Shown: one piece after another, positions 58,201-64,000 of the stretch
Numbering within the stretch: position 1 is the first letter of the stretch
How the letters are laid out: the number at the start of each line of letters is the position of its first letter
Virus record (IMG/VR): IMGVR_UViG_3300032236_001859
Span: 124,001 to 188,000 of that record
DNA from: a virus
Strand: one strand, 5' to 3'
DNA: 64,000 bases
The notes under the pieces: generated by a model
The model's input: only the letters and a program-made list of their open reading frames with translations
The model's database searches: none
What the model was told of the DNA's origin: nothing
Made by a program: the position numbers and the translations under genes

Positions 58201-58637
58201 CCTTCAACACTGTCGGCAACCGTGAACACCTTGATCTGGTGTTTATCCACCGCGATTAACTTGGGCAGCTTGGCGACGTGGTGGCGTTGCACCGAGAACC
58301 CGGTGCCGCAACCACAGAGCAGAAGATATAGGCATTCCTGGAAGAACCGGGGGCGATCCGCATAGGATCCCGAACAATTGAACGCTCTGGCCTCTTTCCT
58401 CAAGATAGGGGAACCACCGAATTGAAGTGCTCTCTGGGAGCCCAGGACCAGGCCATCTTTCATGGCTTCCAGACAGAAACTCAACTCGGCTTCGATATCA
58501 AACCCTTTATATTTCGTGCGGTGCATTTCGATGACGCGTTCAAAACTCTCACTTGGTATTTCGCGTCGATTCAGTTCAGGTAAAAATCGTCCATAAGACG
58601 CCGCGAACTTGTATGCTGCTAGTGATTGCGTGGTCAT
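55227..58637 (-). CDS. nrdJ: Class II ribonucleoside-triphosphate reductase (B12-dependent), intein-containing
   Basis: 1136 residues from MTTQSLAAYKF; this ATG has GGAG six bases upstream, whereas the ATG four codons earlier does not. It reduces ribonucleoside triphosphates to deoxy forms using adenosylcobalamin. Signatures: FNCSGS with redox Cys88, a LAGGVRRSATICLF block, the active-site N-P-C-V-E (N346, P347, then C668 and E670 after splicing), SFCNLCEV, and a C-terminal C-x4-C pair (C1126, C1131). The pattern is that of monomeric RTPR (Lactobacillus leichmannii type). A 320-residue intein (348-667) sits right before the thiyl-radical Cys; the mature enzyme is about 816 residues. No B12 riboswitch was seen in the short upstream gap. 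It gives the phage its own dNTP supply. Confidence 0.92.
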   Translation of the reverse strand: MTTQSLAAYKFAASYGRFLPELNRREIPSESFERVIEMHRTKYKGFDIEAELSFCLEAMKDGLVLGSQRALQFGGSPILRKEARAFNCSGSYADRPRFFQECLYLLLCGCGTGFSVQRHHVAKLPKLIAVDKHQIKVFTVADSVEGWADALGVLLASYGCLGVGMQEFAEETAPGNDAKVSFQHPGFFSDYVGSHVSFDYSRIRNQGSSLSTGAGKAPGPGPLSASLEKIRGVLDTALTRCHGEDCHLRPIDVYDIIMHASDAVLAGGVRRSATICLFSVDDPEMMNAKTGNWMQDNPQRARSNNSAMLIRGETTWEAFHDIFMLARRQYGEPGFVWSDSSELMVNPCQPACATVLTPDGLRTFADIDVGSVIWSREGWTRVLRKWSTGIKPVSEYRTSAGVFVGTANHRVEQHGEKVEVGLAESIDVLTADVGEAPVHNDANIMVGLLLGDGTWHKAGGGLLLNIGAGDQEIFNCMPWVSREGYGGSTRLFKVQDFSLLTQEDMPTIPSRRIPQRFLQSGQDILCSVLRGLYSANGSVVANRVTLKTCSPGLRDDVQTALSSLGIRSYFTTNRAHDVEFSNGVYECKESYDINISVDRCKFAKLIGFIHSSKVSRLSAACDIRISGRTQDTYAIRSVTSLGDMEVYDITVDNESHTYWTGGHSVSNCVETGMYPAISYKDLDEINGEHSVEVVEYANVEISGWSFCNLCEVNAKACRTDKDWGRACTAAAILGTLQAGYTKFDYLGNVSECIAKREALLGVSMTGMMDNPSQSFDPQRQRDLAKLILDVNADLAPRLGIRPTARATCVKPAGSTSCLLGTSSGIHAQHAKRYFRRAQANVNEAPFQYFKVHNPDAVERSVWEPNGNTAVITFCIEASDEALTRREVNGLKQLEYVKLTQDNWVAAGSVPERAVKPWLHHNVSNTITIRQNQEEDAARYIYEHRESFTGVSILGTSGDLDYPQAPFCEVRTESEILERYGRGAFFASGLIVDGLHAFGNNLWLACDTVMGLGEASILANGVPYPADPNALPDAIREAYEHVHELKKDWVRRAVQFATNYFQYPALLTTSTPDADRVAALKRMTYCLKEVNNLHLWERLSRNWRDVDYSLMVEETDGTKGAQPEMACAGGACTLQHA
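56637..57596 (-). mobile_element. LAGLIDADG intein in the ribonucleotide reductase
   Basis: 320 residues inserted between N-P and the catalytic C-V-E of the reductase. It starts with Cys1 in CQPACATVLTPDGL, has block B GTANHRV (His62), LAGLIDADG helices VGLLLGDG (99-106) and LRGLYSANG (182-190), and ends MEVYDITVDNESH then GGHSVSN, with +1 Cys. The penultimate residue is Ser instead of His. The second helix has Asn where an acidic catalytic residue is expected, so nuclease activity may be lost. The DNA is more AT-rich than the exteins. Confidence 0.9.
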
Positions 58638-58724
58638 ATAACACTCCATGTAGTCGTTGGTTTTTGTGTCACAGGGGTTACATCCTGTGGGGGTTTACTC
58701 TCAGTCAAGTCCGTTGGTGTCCGC

Positions 58725-59009
58725 CTAGGTGCGACGCCGGGTGGGTTGAGTTGCCGCGCGTTCTGTTTCCAGAATGGCTACGCGTGTTTTCAAGTCTTCC
58801 ACTGAATTGAGCAGATCAACACAGAGATCAAGGAAGGGTGCAGTCTCCTTGAGTTTCTTTTTAATCGGAGTAGACGTCGACGGTGCACCCGGAGCCCGGG
58901 TTGCCGGAGTCTTCCTGGCACCGACGCCGCTACTGGCGACCATGCGATCGGTGTGTGGTTTGTACTCCGTGGGCTTCCGCCGCGGAGTCTGACTAATCTT
59001 TTTTTTCAT
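58725..59009 (-). CDS. Small basic Pro/Lys/Arg-rich protein
   Basis: 94 residues, start MKKKISQTPRRKPTEYK. The first 55 residues are basic and disordered (PIKKKLKET at the end), followed by a short coiled coil (CVDLLNSVEDLKTRVAILETE) and a basic tail. It could bind DNA or form a small oligomer. It lies between the two fibre-module genes and the reductase. No family recognised. Confidence 0.6.
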   Translation of the reverse strand: MKKKISQTPRRKPTEYKPHTDRMVASSGVGARKTPATRAPGAPSTSTPIKKKLKETAPFLDLCVDLLNSVEDLKTRVAILETERAATQPTRRRT

Positions 59010-59012
59010 TGA

Positions 59013-59207
59013 TCACCCGACGGCGGCCAGCGCAGCAGTAAAGGCTACTCGCGGGAATCTCACCGTGGCGGCATCGAGGCCTCGAAAGCGCACATTCACA
59101 AAGTTGGAATCGTCTGCGGGGGCGTACCAAGTGATCTTAGTTAGATCATAGGCGGGGCCGTTGGCCCCATTGGGATACCAGATTTGTGGGGATGTGACAA
59201 GCGCCAT
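59013..59207 (-). CDS. Small fibre-module protein A
   Basis: 64 residues. From residue 18: AYDLTKITWYAPADD, then FVNVRFRGLDAATVRFPRVAF. The pattern Y-(D/N)-(L/V) ... (V/I)-x-V-R-F ... V-x-F-x3-A-(F/W) recurs in the next small gene upstream and in the C-terminus of the large fibre gene before it, so this is a standalone copy of that module. AAGGTAA precedes the start. Function as a fibre tip or assembly factor is inferred only. Confidence 0.65.
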   Translation of the reverse strand: MALVTSPQIWYPNGANGPAYDLTKITWYAPADDSNFVNVRFRGLDAATVRFPRVAFTAALAAVG

Positions 59208-59279
59208 ATAATTACCTTGATATTATCGGGGTCAAAGATGGCTGGATTCTGGCAGGGCTTCCCGGGGTGCAAGTCGGGC

Positions 59280-59474
59280 TCAGAACCCTGACCCCGCAGC
59301 GGCATCCCTTGCCGCTGCCCAGGCCACGGCATCAAAGGTGACCAGGACATTTGGTTGTGAGGCAAATCTGACTACGACTTTGTCGGTGCCATACGGCATC
59401 CACATAATGGCTTCTCGCACGTTATACGTGGAACCACCGACAACAGGGGTAAAGAAATTATCTGTGAAAGCCAT
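59280..59474 (-). CDS. Small fibre-module protein B
   Basis: 64 residues. It shares the module with its downstream neighbour: TYNVREAIMWMPYGTD, then VVVRFASQPNVLVTFDAVAW. The start overlaps the stop of the 1122-residue fibre gene (TAATG), so it is made together with the fibre. It may be a separated copy of the fibre's C-terminal module. Confidence 0.68.
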   Translation of the reverse strand: MAFTDNFFTPVVGGSTYNVREAIMWMPYGTDKVVVRFASQPNVLVTFDAVAWAAARDAAAGSGF

Positions 59475-62400
59475 TATGACCTCGACTTCGACGCCTGCAT
59501 GGCGGTCTCAAAGGCGTTGAGATCAAACCCGACGTTGACATCTGCGGCATCGGCGAAGCGAACCAGCGCAGGGGTACTCCGGTTCCATGTCGCCACCCAA
59601 TCCAAGTTATAGTACACGCTACCACCACCGGGATTCCACCAGGGCATCCCAGATGGCAGCGCGGCCAGGAAAGTTGCACGCGCAATACGAATAGGCGGAT
59701 TCACTGCACACTGGGGGTCTTCCGCCATCGCAGAGGACGCCATCCAGACATCAACATAACCCAGGGCGGGGTAGTCGACATAGCGCTGAACAAAGATAAC
59801 ATTGAGTGTGGTCTGCCCCACGATTAGATCTGGCAACGCCGCAGCGATCGCTGGGCTTCCAAGTAAAGTAGGGCTACTTGATCTCGAGAAATCCCATTGG
59901 GTCAAGAAAGCGCTGCGACTCAGCGTTATAGGCGAATATGGGCTTCCGAAGAAAATCGCAGTAATGGTTTGTGTGTCATCTTTGAACGAGACAACCCAAC
60001 GGAGATCATAGACGGCACCACCACTGGTCTGGAGTTCGTGTGGGCTCCCAAAGATCACGTTGTGGTTGTCGCCTTTGTCCTTGATGCCACTACGCGCATA
60101 CACCGGGCTACCCGTGCTTGCATCACACCAGGCCACACCGAGTGAAGAATTACCCTTGATATAACTACTCGAGCTCGCACCAGACCTACTTACCAGATTC
60201 CACACACTCGCAGGCTGGAGATCTACACCTTCAATCTTGATCTGCCCGCCCCGCAAGGTGGCCCCTGCGAGATGCAGCAGTGCCGCCGATGTCAGGGTGA
60301 GCGCACCGTAGGCGTCGAGAACCCCGGCATTGAGGTCCACACTGGATCCCGCAAGCGCCGTGAAGGCCCCCGTGGTCAAGACGACATCATTGTATAGATC
60401 GAGAATCGTGCCGGCGCCAGAAACCAGAATGGAAGGGAATGCAGCGGGGAGCCCGCCGCTGACTTGAAACTGCTGGCGGACCCCACCAGTGAAATCAACT
60501 CTGGGGACCCCATTGGAGACCACGGTGACGTTAGCCCCAATTACGAGCTTCCCAGTGAACTTTGCTAGGGATACGCCTACACCAGTGTTGGGTGCAGCCG
60601 CGATGCCCCAGCGAGTTGTGCCCCCGGTACGCCCCAGGGTGACATCGCCATAAGTGATATCGACGACATCCGCGTTTCCGACTGGGTAATCAAATAAGTA
60701 ATCGCTACCAGCTCCGGCGACATACGTGTACGTGAAACTGGAGATATTGGCGACGACTCCTCCACGTGCCTGGATCTGAATGACTTTGTTGCCTGATGTC
60801 CGCTTGGCAATGAGACCTGCGATATTCACGGTGCCGGGACCAACGAACTGACAGTCAAGGTTCGCTGCGGAACCCGTGGATTCAACGGTGAGTCCACCTG
60901 CTAAGTTGACGCTCCCATTAAACGTGAGTCTGCATAGATTTGTCCATATACCCTTGAGAGTCATGGGCGCCGTGAAGACGTGGCCAGAAGGCACGGAATA
61001 AAGCGTGTTTCCGCTGGGCCCCTCTCGGAACTCAATTGGGCACGTGAACACAACTGCAGTGGGTGCCGGCAACGGAGTCGACTTCAGGGTGTCAAGGATC
61101 AATGTGGATGCCCCGGCTATCGTACTCGAATCACCCGATATTAACGTGGGATAGCTCGAGCCTCCACCGAGTAATCGTAGATTACCTGAGGCCAGCGTGA
61201 GTGTGACATTGGTACCCAAGGTAATACTAAGAAGATTCGTACCGGGGCCTGCCACTGTGATGGTCATCAGCTTCTCGGTACCGCCCATATTTAACACTGT
61301 GGAGTAGTTACATACCAACCGAGATGGGATCTTTTGAGAATCCGTAGCACTGAAGACTACTGTGGCCCCCACACAATCCACAGTCAGGATACCACCCCAG
61401 CTATTACTGACATCGGTCGCAGTAAACTTGGAAAGATCAAACGTGTAGTTGTCTCTGCGTAGTGTGACGTTCTGACTGGCGAGATTCAGGGTCAACCCAG
61501 TTTCAACAACCGTAAGTGTGAATGCCCAGACGAGCGCAGAATCAACGCGGAGACCGAGAACCTTGGAGCCCAGGGTGAGGTCTCCGGTACCGGTAGGGGA
61601 ATCGCCGCCGATGGCGAAGTAGTGGTTTGTGTTCAGACCGCTGGCCGTGAGCCCACCAGCAAACGTGTTGGCCCCGGTGACATGGAATCCATTGGCGGTA
61701 GCCAATGTGTTCGCAGTGGGCTGGGATACGCAAGACAGCCCTGCGGAGTACCCGATCTCGCTGCCAATGATGCCCGACAAGTTGACCCGGCATCCCGCAC
61801 TGATCGACATGATTCTGAACGTGCGAGTCCCCGCACCATTGAGCAGAGTTGTCGCACCGGTGAAATTCACCGTGCTCTGACCATTGACGTAGAGGTCAAC
61901 TGTACCCCCGACTTCAATGGCACCACTGAACGTGAAATTCGTATTGACCCCAGCCGGCATCGAGAGCGTGGAGGTCGTGTTCCCGATACCCAGGGCCATA
62001 TTGGTGGCAAAGGTTCGAGTGGTCCCCGCAGTGATATACCAGTTGAAATAGGAGCCCTCGTAGAGGGACATCTTTCCGGTTCCAAATGAATGTGTGGTCG
62101 TCGCCCCGGAATAACTCAGAGAGAGCTGGACCCCTGCTGCGACTATCGTGTTCCGGTGAGCCGGGAACGTCGTCGAGCTCGAATGGGTGTAGGTACCACC
62201 GTTGACATAGATGTCGTAGTTTCCAGTGACACTGCCTGTCGTGGTCAAGAACCCCGAACTCGTATTATCGATCGTAAAGTTTGTCTTGAGACGTAGCGGC
62301 GCCGAGATCGTAACAGTGTTTGAACCCGAGACCTGGTAGTAGCGTGAGATCGAGAGGTTACCCCCATTCGATGTCGCCAGGGTCTTCCCACCACTGGAGT

Positions 62401-62842
62401 CACTGGTGATAGTCAGGATCGTGGTATCCGCGTAAAACGTGAATACCTTGGTACCCGAGTTGGTGATATGAAGAGTGGTAATGACTTGTTCTGCGAAATT
62501 ATAGGTCGCCGTGGATTCGATGACCCAGCGCCCCGTGGCACCATTTAAGGTCATCTCGTTGGAGAGCGCCAGCGCGGTGACCCCTGAAGCCATGACAGCG
62601 AAATCAAATGTGGCCAGACTGAGGGTGCCCGTGTAGCCCGTGAACACAGCGGTATTCACGGTGAGGTTCGCACTCAACGTGCACGCCGCGTTGTGACCAG
62701 TACCACTGCCATCAAAACGGATGTCGTCGGCGGCTAGAGACCCCGCGGCAGCCGCAGTGGTCCCCCCGATGTCCGTGGTGTAGTTCTGACGCTTATTCGC
62801 GTCGGAGTCACCGACTTTGTTGTGCCAGTAAAGAGTGGCCAT
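59474..62842 (-). CDS. Large beta-helical fibre-like protein
   Basis: 1122 residues. The first 900 residues are Gly/Ser/Thr-rich strand repeats (for example LSLATFDFAVMASGV and WVIESTATYNF) with the look of a beta-helix. The C-terminal 200 residues contain at least two modules of the small-protein type (AVYDLRWVVSFKDD near 960-1000; SVYYNLDWVATWNRST at the very end). There is no transmembrane or enzymatic motif. It lacks the strong autotransporter caps seen in the 1800-residue protein. Probably a second fibre or head-fibre protein; the family is unknown. Confidence 0.75.
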   Translation of the reverse strand: MATLYWHNKVGDSDANKRQNYTTDIGGTTAAAAGSLAADDIRFDGSGTGHNAACTLSANLTVNTAVFTGYTGTLSLATFDFAVMASGVTALALSNEMTLNGATGRWVIESTATYNFAEQVITTLHITNSGTKVFTFYADTTILTITSDSSGGKTLATSNGGNLSISRYYQVSGSNTVTISAPLRLKTNFTIDNTSSGFLTTTGSVTGNYDIYVNGGTYTHSSSTTFPAHRNTIVAAGVQLSLSYSGATTTHSFGTGKMSLYEGSYFNWYITAGTTRTFATNMALGIGNTTSTLSMPAGVNTNFTFSGAIEVGGTVDLYVNGQSTVNFTGATTLLNGAGTRTFRIMSISAGCRVNLSGIIGSEIGYSAGLSCVSQPTANTLATANGFHVTGANTFAGGLTASGLNTNHYFAIGGDSPTGTGDLTLGSKVLGLRVDSALVWAFTLTVVETGLTLNLASQNVTLRRDNYTFDLSKFTATDVSNSWGGILTVDCVGATVVFSATDSQKIPSRLVCNYSTVLNMGGTEKLMTITVAGPGTNLLSITLGTNVTLTLASGNLRLLGGGSSYPTLISGDSSTIAGASTLILDTLKSTPLPAPTAVVFTCPIEFREGPSGNTLYSVPSGHVFTAPMTLKGIWTNLCRLTFNGSVNLAGGLTVESTGSAANLDCQFVGPGTVNIAGLIAKRTSGNKVIQIQARGGVVANISSFTYTYVAGAGSDYLFDYPVGNADVVDITYGDVTLGRTGGTTRWGIAAAPNTGVGVSLAKFTGKLVIGANVTVVSNGVPRVDFTGGVRQQFQVSGGLPAAFPSILVSGAGTILDLYNDVVLTTGAFTALAGSSVDLNAGVLDAYGALTLTSAALLHLAGATLRGGQIKIEGVDLQPASVWNLVSRSGASSSSYIKGNSSLGVAWCDASTGSPVYARSGIKDKGDNHNVIFGSPHELQTSGGAVYDLRWVVSFKDDTQTITAIFFGSPYSPITLSRSAFLTQWDFSRSSSPTLLGSPAIAAALPDLIVGQTTLNVIFVQRYVDYPALGYVDVWMASSAMAEDPQCAVNPPIRIARATFLAALPSGMPWWNPGGGSVYYNLDWVATWNRSTPALVRFADAADVNVGFDLNAFETAMQASKSRS

Positions 62843-62852
62843 TGTGCTGGCC

Positions 62853-63479
62853 TCAGAACTTGATCAGACCGGTATGGTACCCGTAGGACTTCGAGGTGTA
62901 GTCTCCAAAGCAGCAGAGATGGAAGGCGGTGAGACTATCGAGGGCATCGGTCCAATCCGACTTCAGCCGCCCGGTTACATCCTCGGTGCCCCCAGATGGA
63001 ATGCTTTGGATCCAGGACAACAACTTGATGTTGATCTCGGAGCTCAGGTAATAGGCGTCCTGGCTCAAGGTGACCACTGCGCGTGCAATGGAAAGGGCTT
63101 GGGAATTGATCTCATTGGCTGGTGTTGAATTACCGGCATCCATCCAAACCGCGCATGTCGTGGCTACTGCTGACTTCGAGGTCTTGGGATCCACTGCTGC
63201 AATGGTGGGTGCGGAATCATTGTTGACGGAATAGAGACGCCAGAGATCGGTGCCCAACTTGTACCATTGATCCACGGTGCGGCCGTCGCCACGCCAGTTC
63301 TCATAACGCGCCGGGCGCACCCCAGGGGCGACACCAAGCGCGGGAGTCATGTCGGCAAGCCAGACATCACGGAATACTCGCCCGATCTGGGCAAGCTCTT
63401 TCTGCAAGCGTAGGATATTGCGCGTGGTGTCCTGAATGCGGGATTCGGTTTCGCGTACCCGTGTTTCGATGATTGACAT
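62853..63479 (-). CDS. Hypothetical protein with N-terminal coiled coil
   Basis: 208 residues, start MSIIETRVRETESR with AGGAG upstream. Residues 3-32 are a coiled coil (ETRVRETESRIQDTTRNILR). The rest is mixed, with several Trp and Asp residues (NWRGDGRTVDQWYKLGTDLW) and a Cys-containing end (AFHLCCFGDYTSKSYGY). It precedes the 1122-residue fibre closely, so it might be a fibre-attachment or virion protein. No family recognised. Confidence 0.65.
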   Translation of the reverse strand: MSIIETRVRETESRIQDTTRNILRLQKELAQIGRVFRDVWLADMTPALGVAPGVRPARYENWRGDGRTVDQWYKLGTDLWRLYSVNNDSAPTIAAVDPKTSKSAVATTCAVWMDAGNSTPANEINSQALSIARAVVTLSQDAYYLSSEINIKLLSWIQSIPSGGTEDVTGRLKSDWTDALDSLTAFHLCCFGDYTSKSYGYHTGLIKF

Positions 63480-63535
63480 AATTGCGCTCCTATCGAGTCG
63501 AGAGCTTATGACCCCCTGGGCTTCAGCAAGGCCGC

Positions 63536-63988
63536 CTACTTGGTCAGCGCGGTGTCCACGAGGGCATCCATCAGGGAATCCCAGTCGGGGTACTTGATCA
63601 GGCTGGGTTCAATGCTGGGGCCTCCAGCGGTCAATGAGGACGCGGGATCCAGGGAGGCCATGAGATCGAGGCGGACACCCCTGACGTACTCGGCGAGGAA
63701 ATCGTATTTGTCGACGAGCTCGGCTTCGGCCTGGGCGAGTTCCCCGACGGCATACCAGGCGTGTCTGGCGTAACCCAGCCTGGCCTCGACGAGGAGGGCG
63801 CGTGCACTGCCGACGTGCTTGCGCGCACAGTCCAGGCATGTCGGCCTATTGGCGAGCTCAGACTTGATCTGCTCGATTCCAGCATCGAAGTCGACGGGGG
63901 CTGGCTTGACGCCGAACTCGACCTCCATGGTACGCGTGCGAAGCAGTGGGGTCGAGTCCTTGGTGGTGTCTGGATCGGTTTGCGACAT
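63536..63988 (-). CDS. Conserved-type phage protein with DCARKH motif
   Basis: 150 residues, start MSQTDPDTTKDSTP with AGGAG upstream. Residues 50-80 contain CLDCARKHVGSARALLVEA followed by GYARHAWYAVGELAQAEAE. I know a similar C-x2-C-A-R-K-H ... GY-x-x-H ... A-x-G-x-L-A-x-A-E block from uncharacterised phage proteins. The Cys pair and His could bind metal. The C-terminus is helical. It is the first complete gene in transcription order in this window. Function unknown. Confidence 0.65.
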   Translation of the reverse strand: MSQTDPDTTKDSTPLLRTRTMEVEFGVKPAPVDFDAGIEQIKSELANRPTCLDCARKHVGSARALLVEARLGYARHAWYAVGELAQAEAELVDKYDFLAEYVRGVRLDLMASLDPASSLTAGGPSIEPSLIKYPDWDSLMDALVDTALTK

Positions 63989-64000
63989 GGGTGGGCTCCT

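Noticed and set aside
57270-58259. Plus-strand open frame (329 codons) at the reductase
   Set aside because: Antisense to the reductase and its intein, which are clear on the minus strand.
1-64000. tRNA genes, rRNA, prophage integrase or attachment sites
   Set aside because: None could be recognised by eye on either strand.

Overview
The window is a piece of a large tailed-phage genome (Caudoviricetes, probably jumbo/huge class). Every convincing gene lies on the minus strand, packed head to tail with frequent ATGA or TAATG stop/start overlaps, so transcription runs from high to low coordinates. The best anchors are a portal protein (34495-36375), a prohead protease-like protein (8780-10180), an acidic scaffold-like protein (7251-8777), a probable head decoration protein (6135-6746) and a probable HK97-fold major capsid protein (5154-6092), in the order expected for a head operon. 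No terminase, tail sheath, tube, tape measure, rRNA or tRNA gene was recognised.

Layout in transcription order: 63988-58725 holds small virion-type genes and a beta-rich fibre, with two tiny genes resembling repeated modules at the fibre's own C-terminus. 58637-55227 is a class II (adenosylcobalamin-dependent) ribonucleotide reductase interrupted by an intein and closed by a rho-independent terminator. 54983-53369 holds an isolated, hairpin-flanked gene and an XRE regulator. 53318-43059 is the fibre region, including an 1800-residue protein that looks like a bacterial autotransporter-associated beta-strand repeat passenger. 42968-28823 carries head/portal-associated genes with enzyme-like insertions (Nudix-HAD fusion, spermidine synthase/methyltransferase fold). 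28820-13620 carries a multisubunit RNA polymerase embedded among virion-type genes. 13616-5154 is the scaffold/protease/capsid operon, ending at a hairpin terminator. 5018-1 starts with a nuclease cassette (tandem endonuclease VII domains plus a Hef/Mom-like protein) and continues into further virion-type genes, the last running off the window.

The most striking system is the RNA polymerase. One polypeptide carries essentially all of beta fused to the N-terminal part of beta-prime through the catalytic DFDGD loop. A separate gene five loci downstream supplies the remainder of beta-prime (SGARG region, bridge helix, trigger loop, C-terminus). The fused subunit is interrupted by a 437-residue LAGLIDADG intein. 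No alpha, omega or sigma was seen. Its position among head genes suggests, by analogy with phiKZ-type phages, a virion-packaged enzyme, but that is inference.

Many head-region proteins share a recurrent short motif (hydrophobic-x-Lys-x-Ala), including near the capsid N-terminus, and several have a glycine/alanine-rich membrane segment next to an acidic cluster. The autotransporter-like fibre has the flavour of Verrucomicrobiota/Planctomycetota surface proteins, a weak hint about the host. Base composition is GC-rich, with visibly more AT-rich islands at both inteins, the endonuclease VII gene and the metallopeptidase-like gene.
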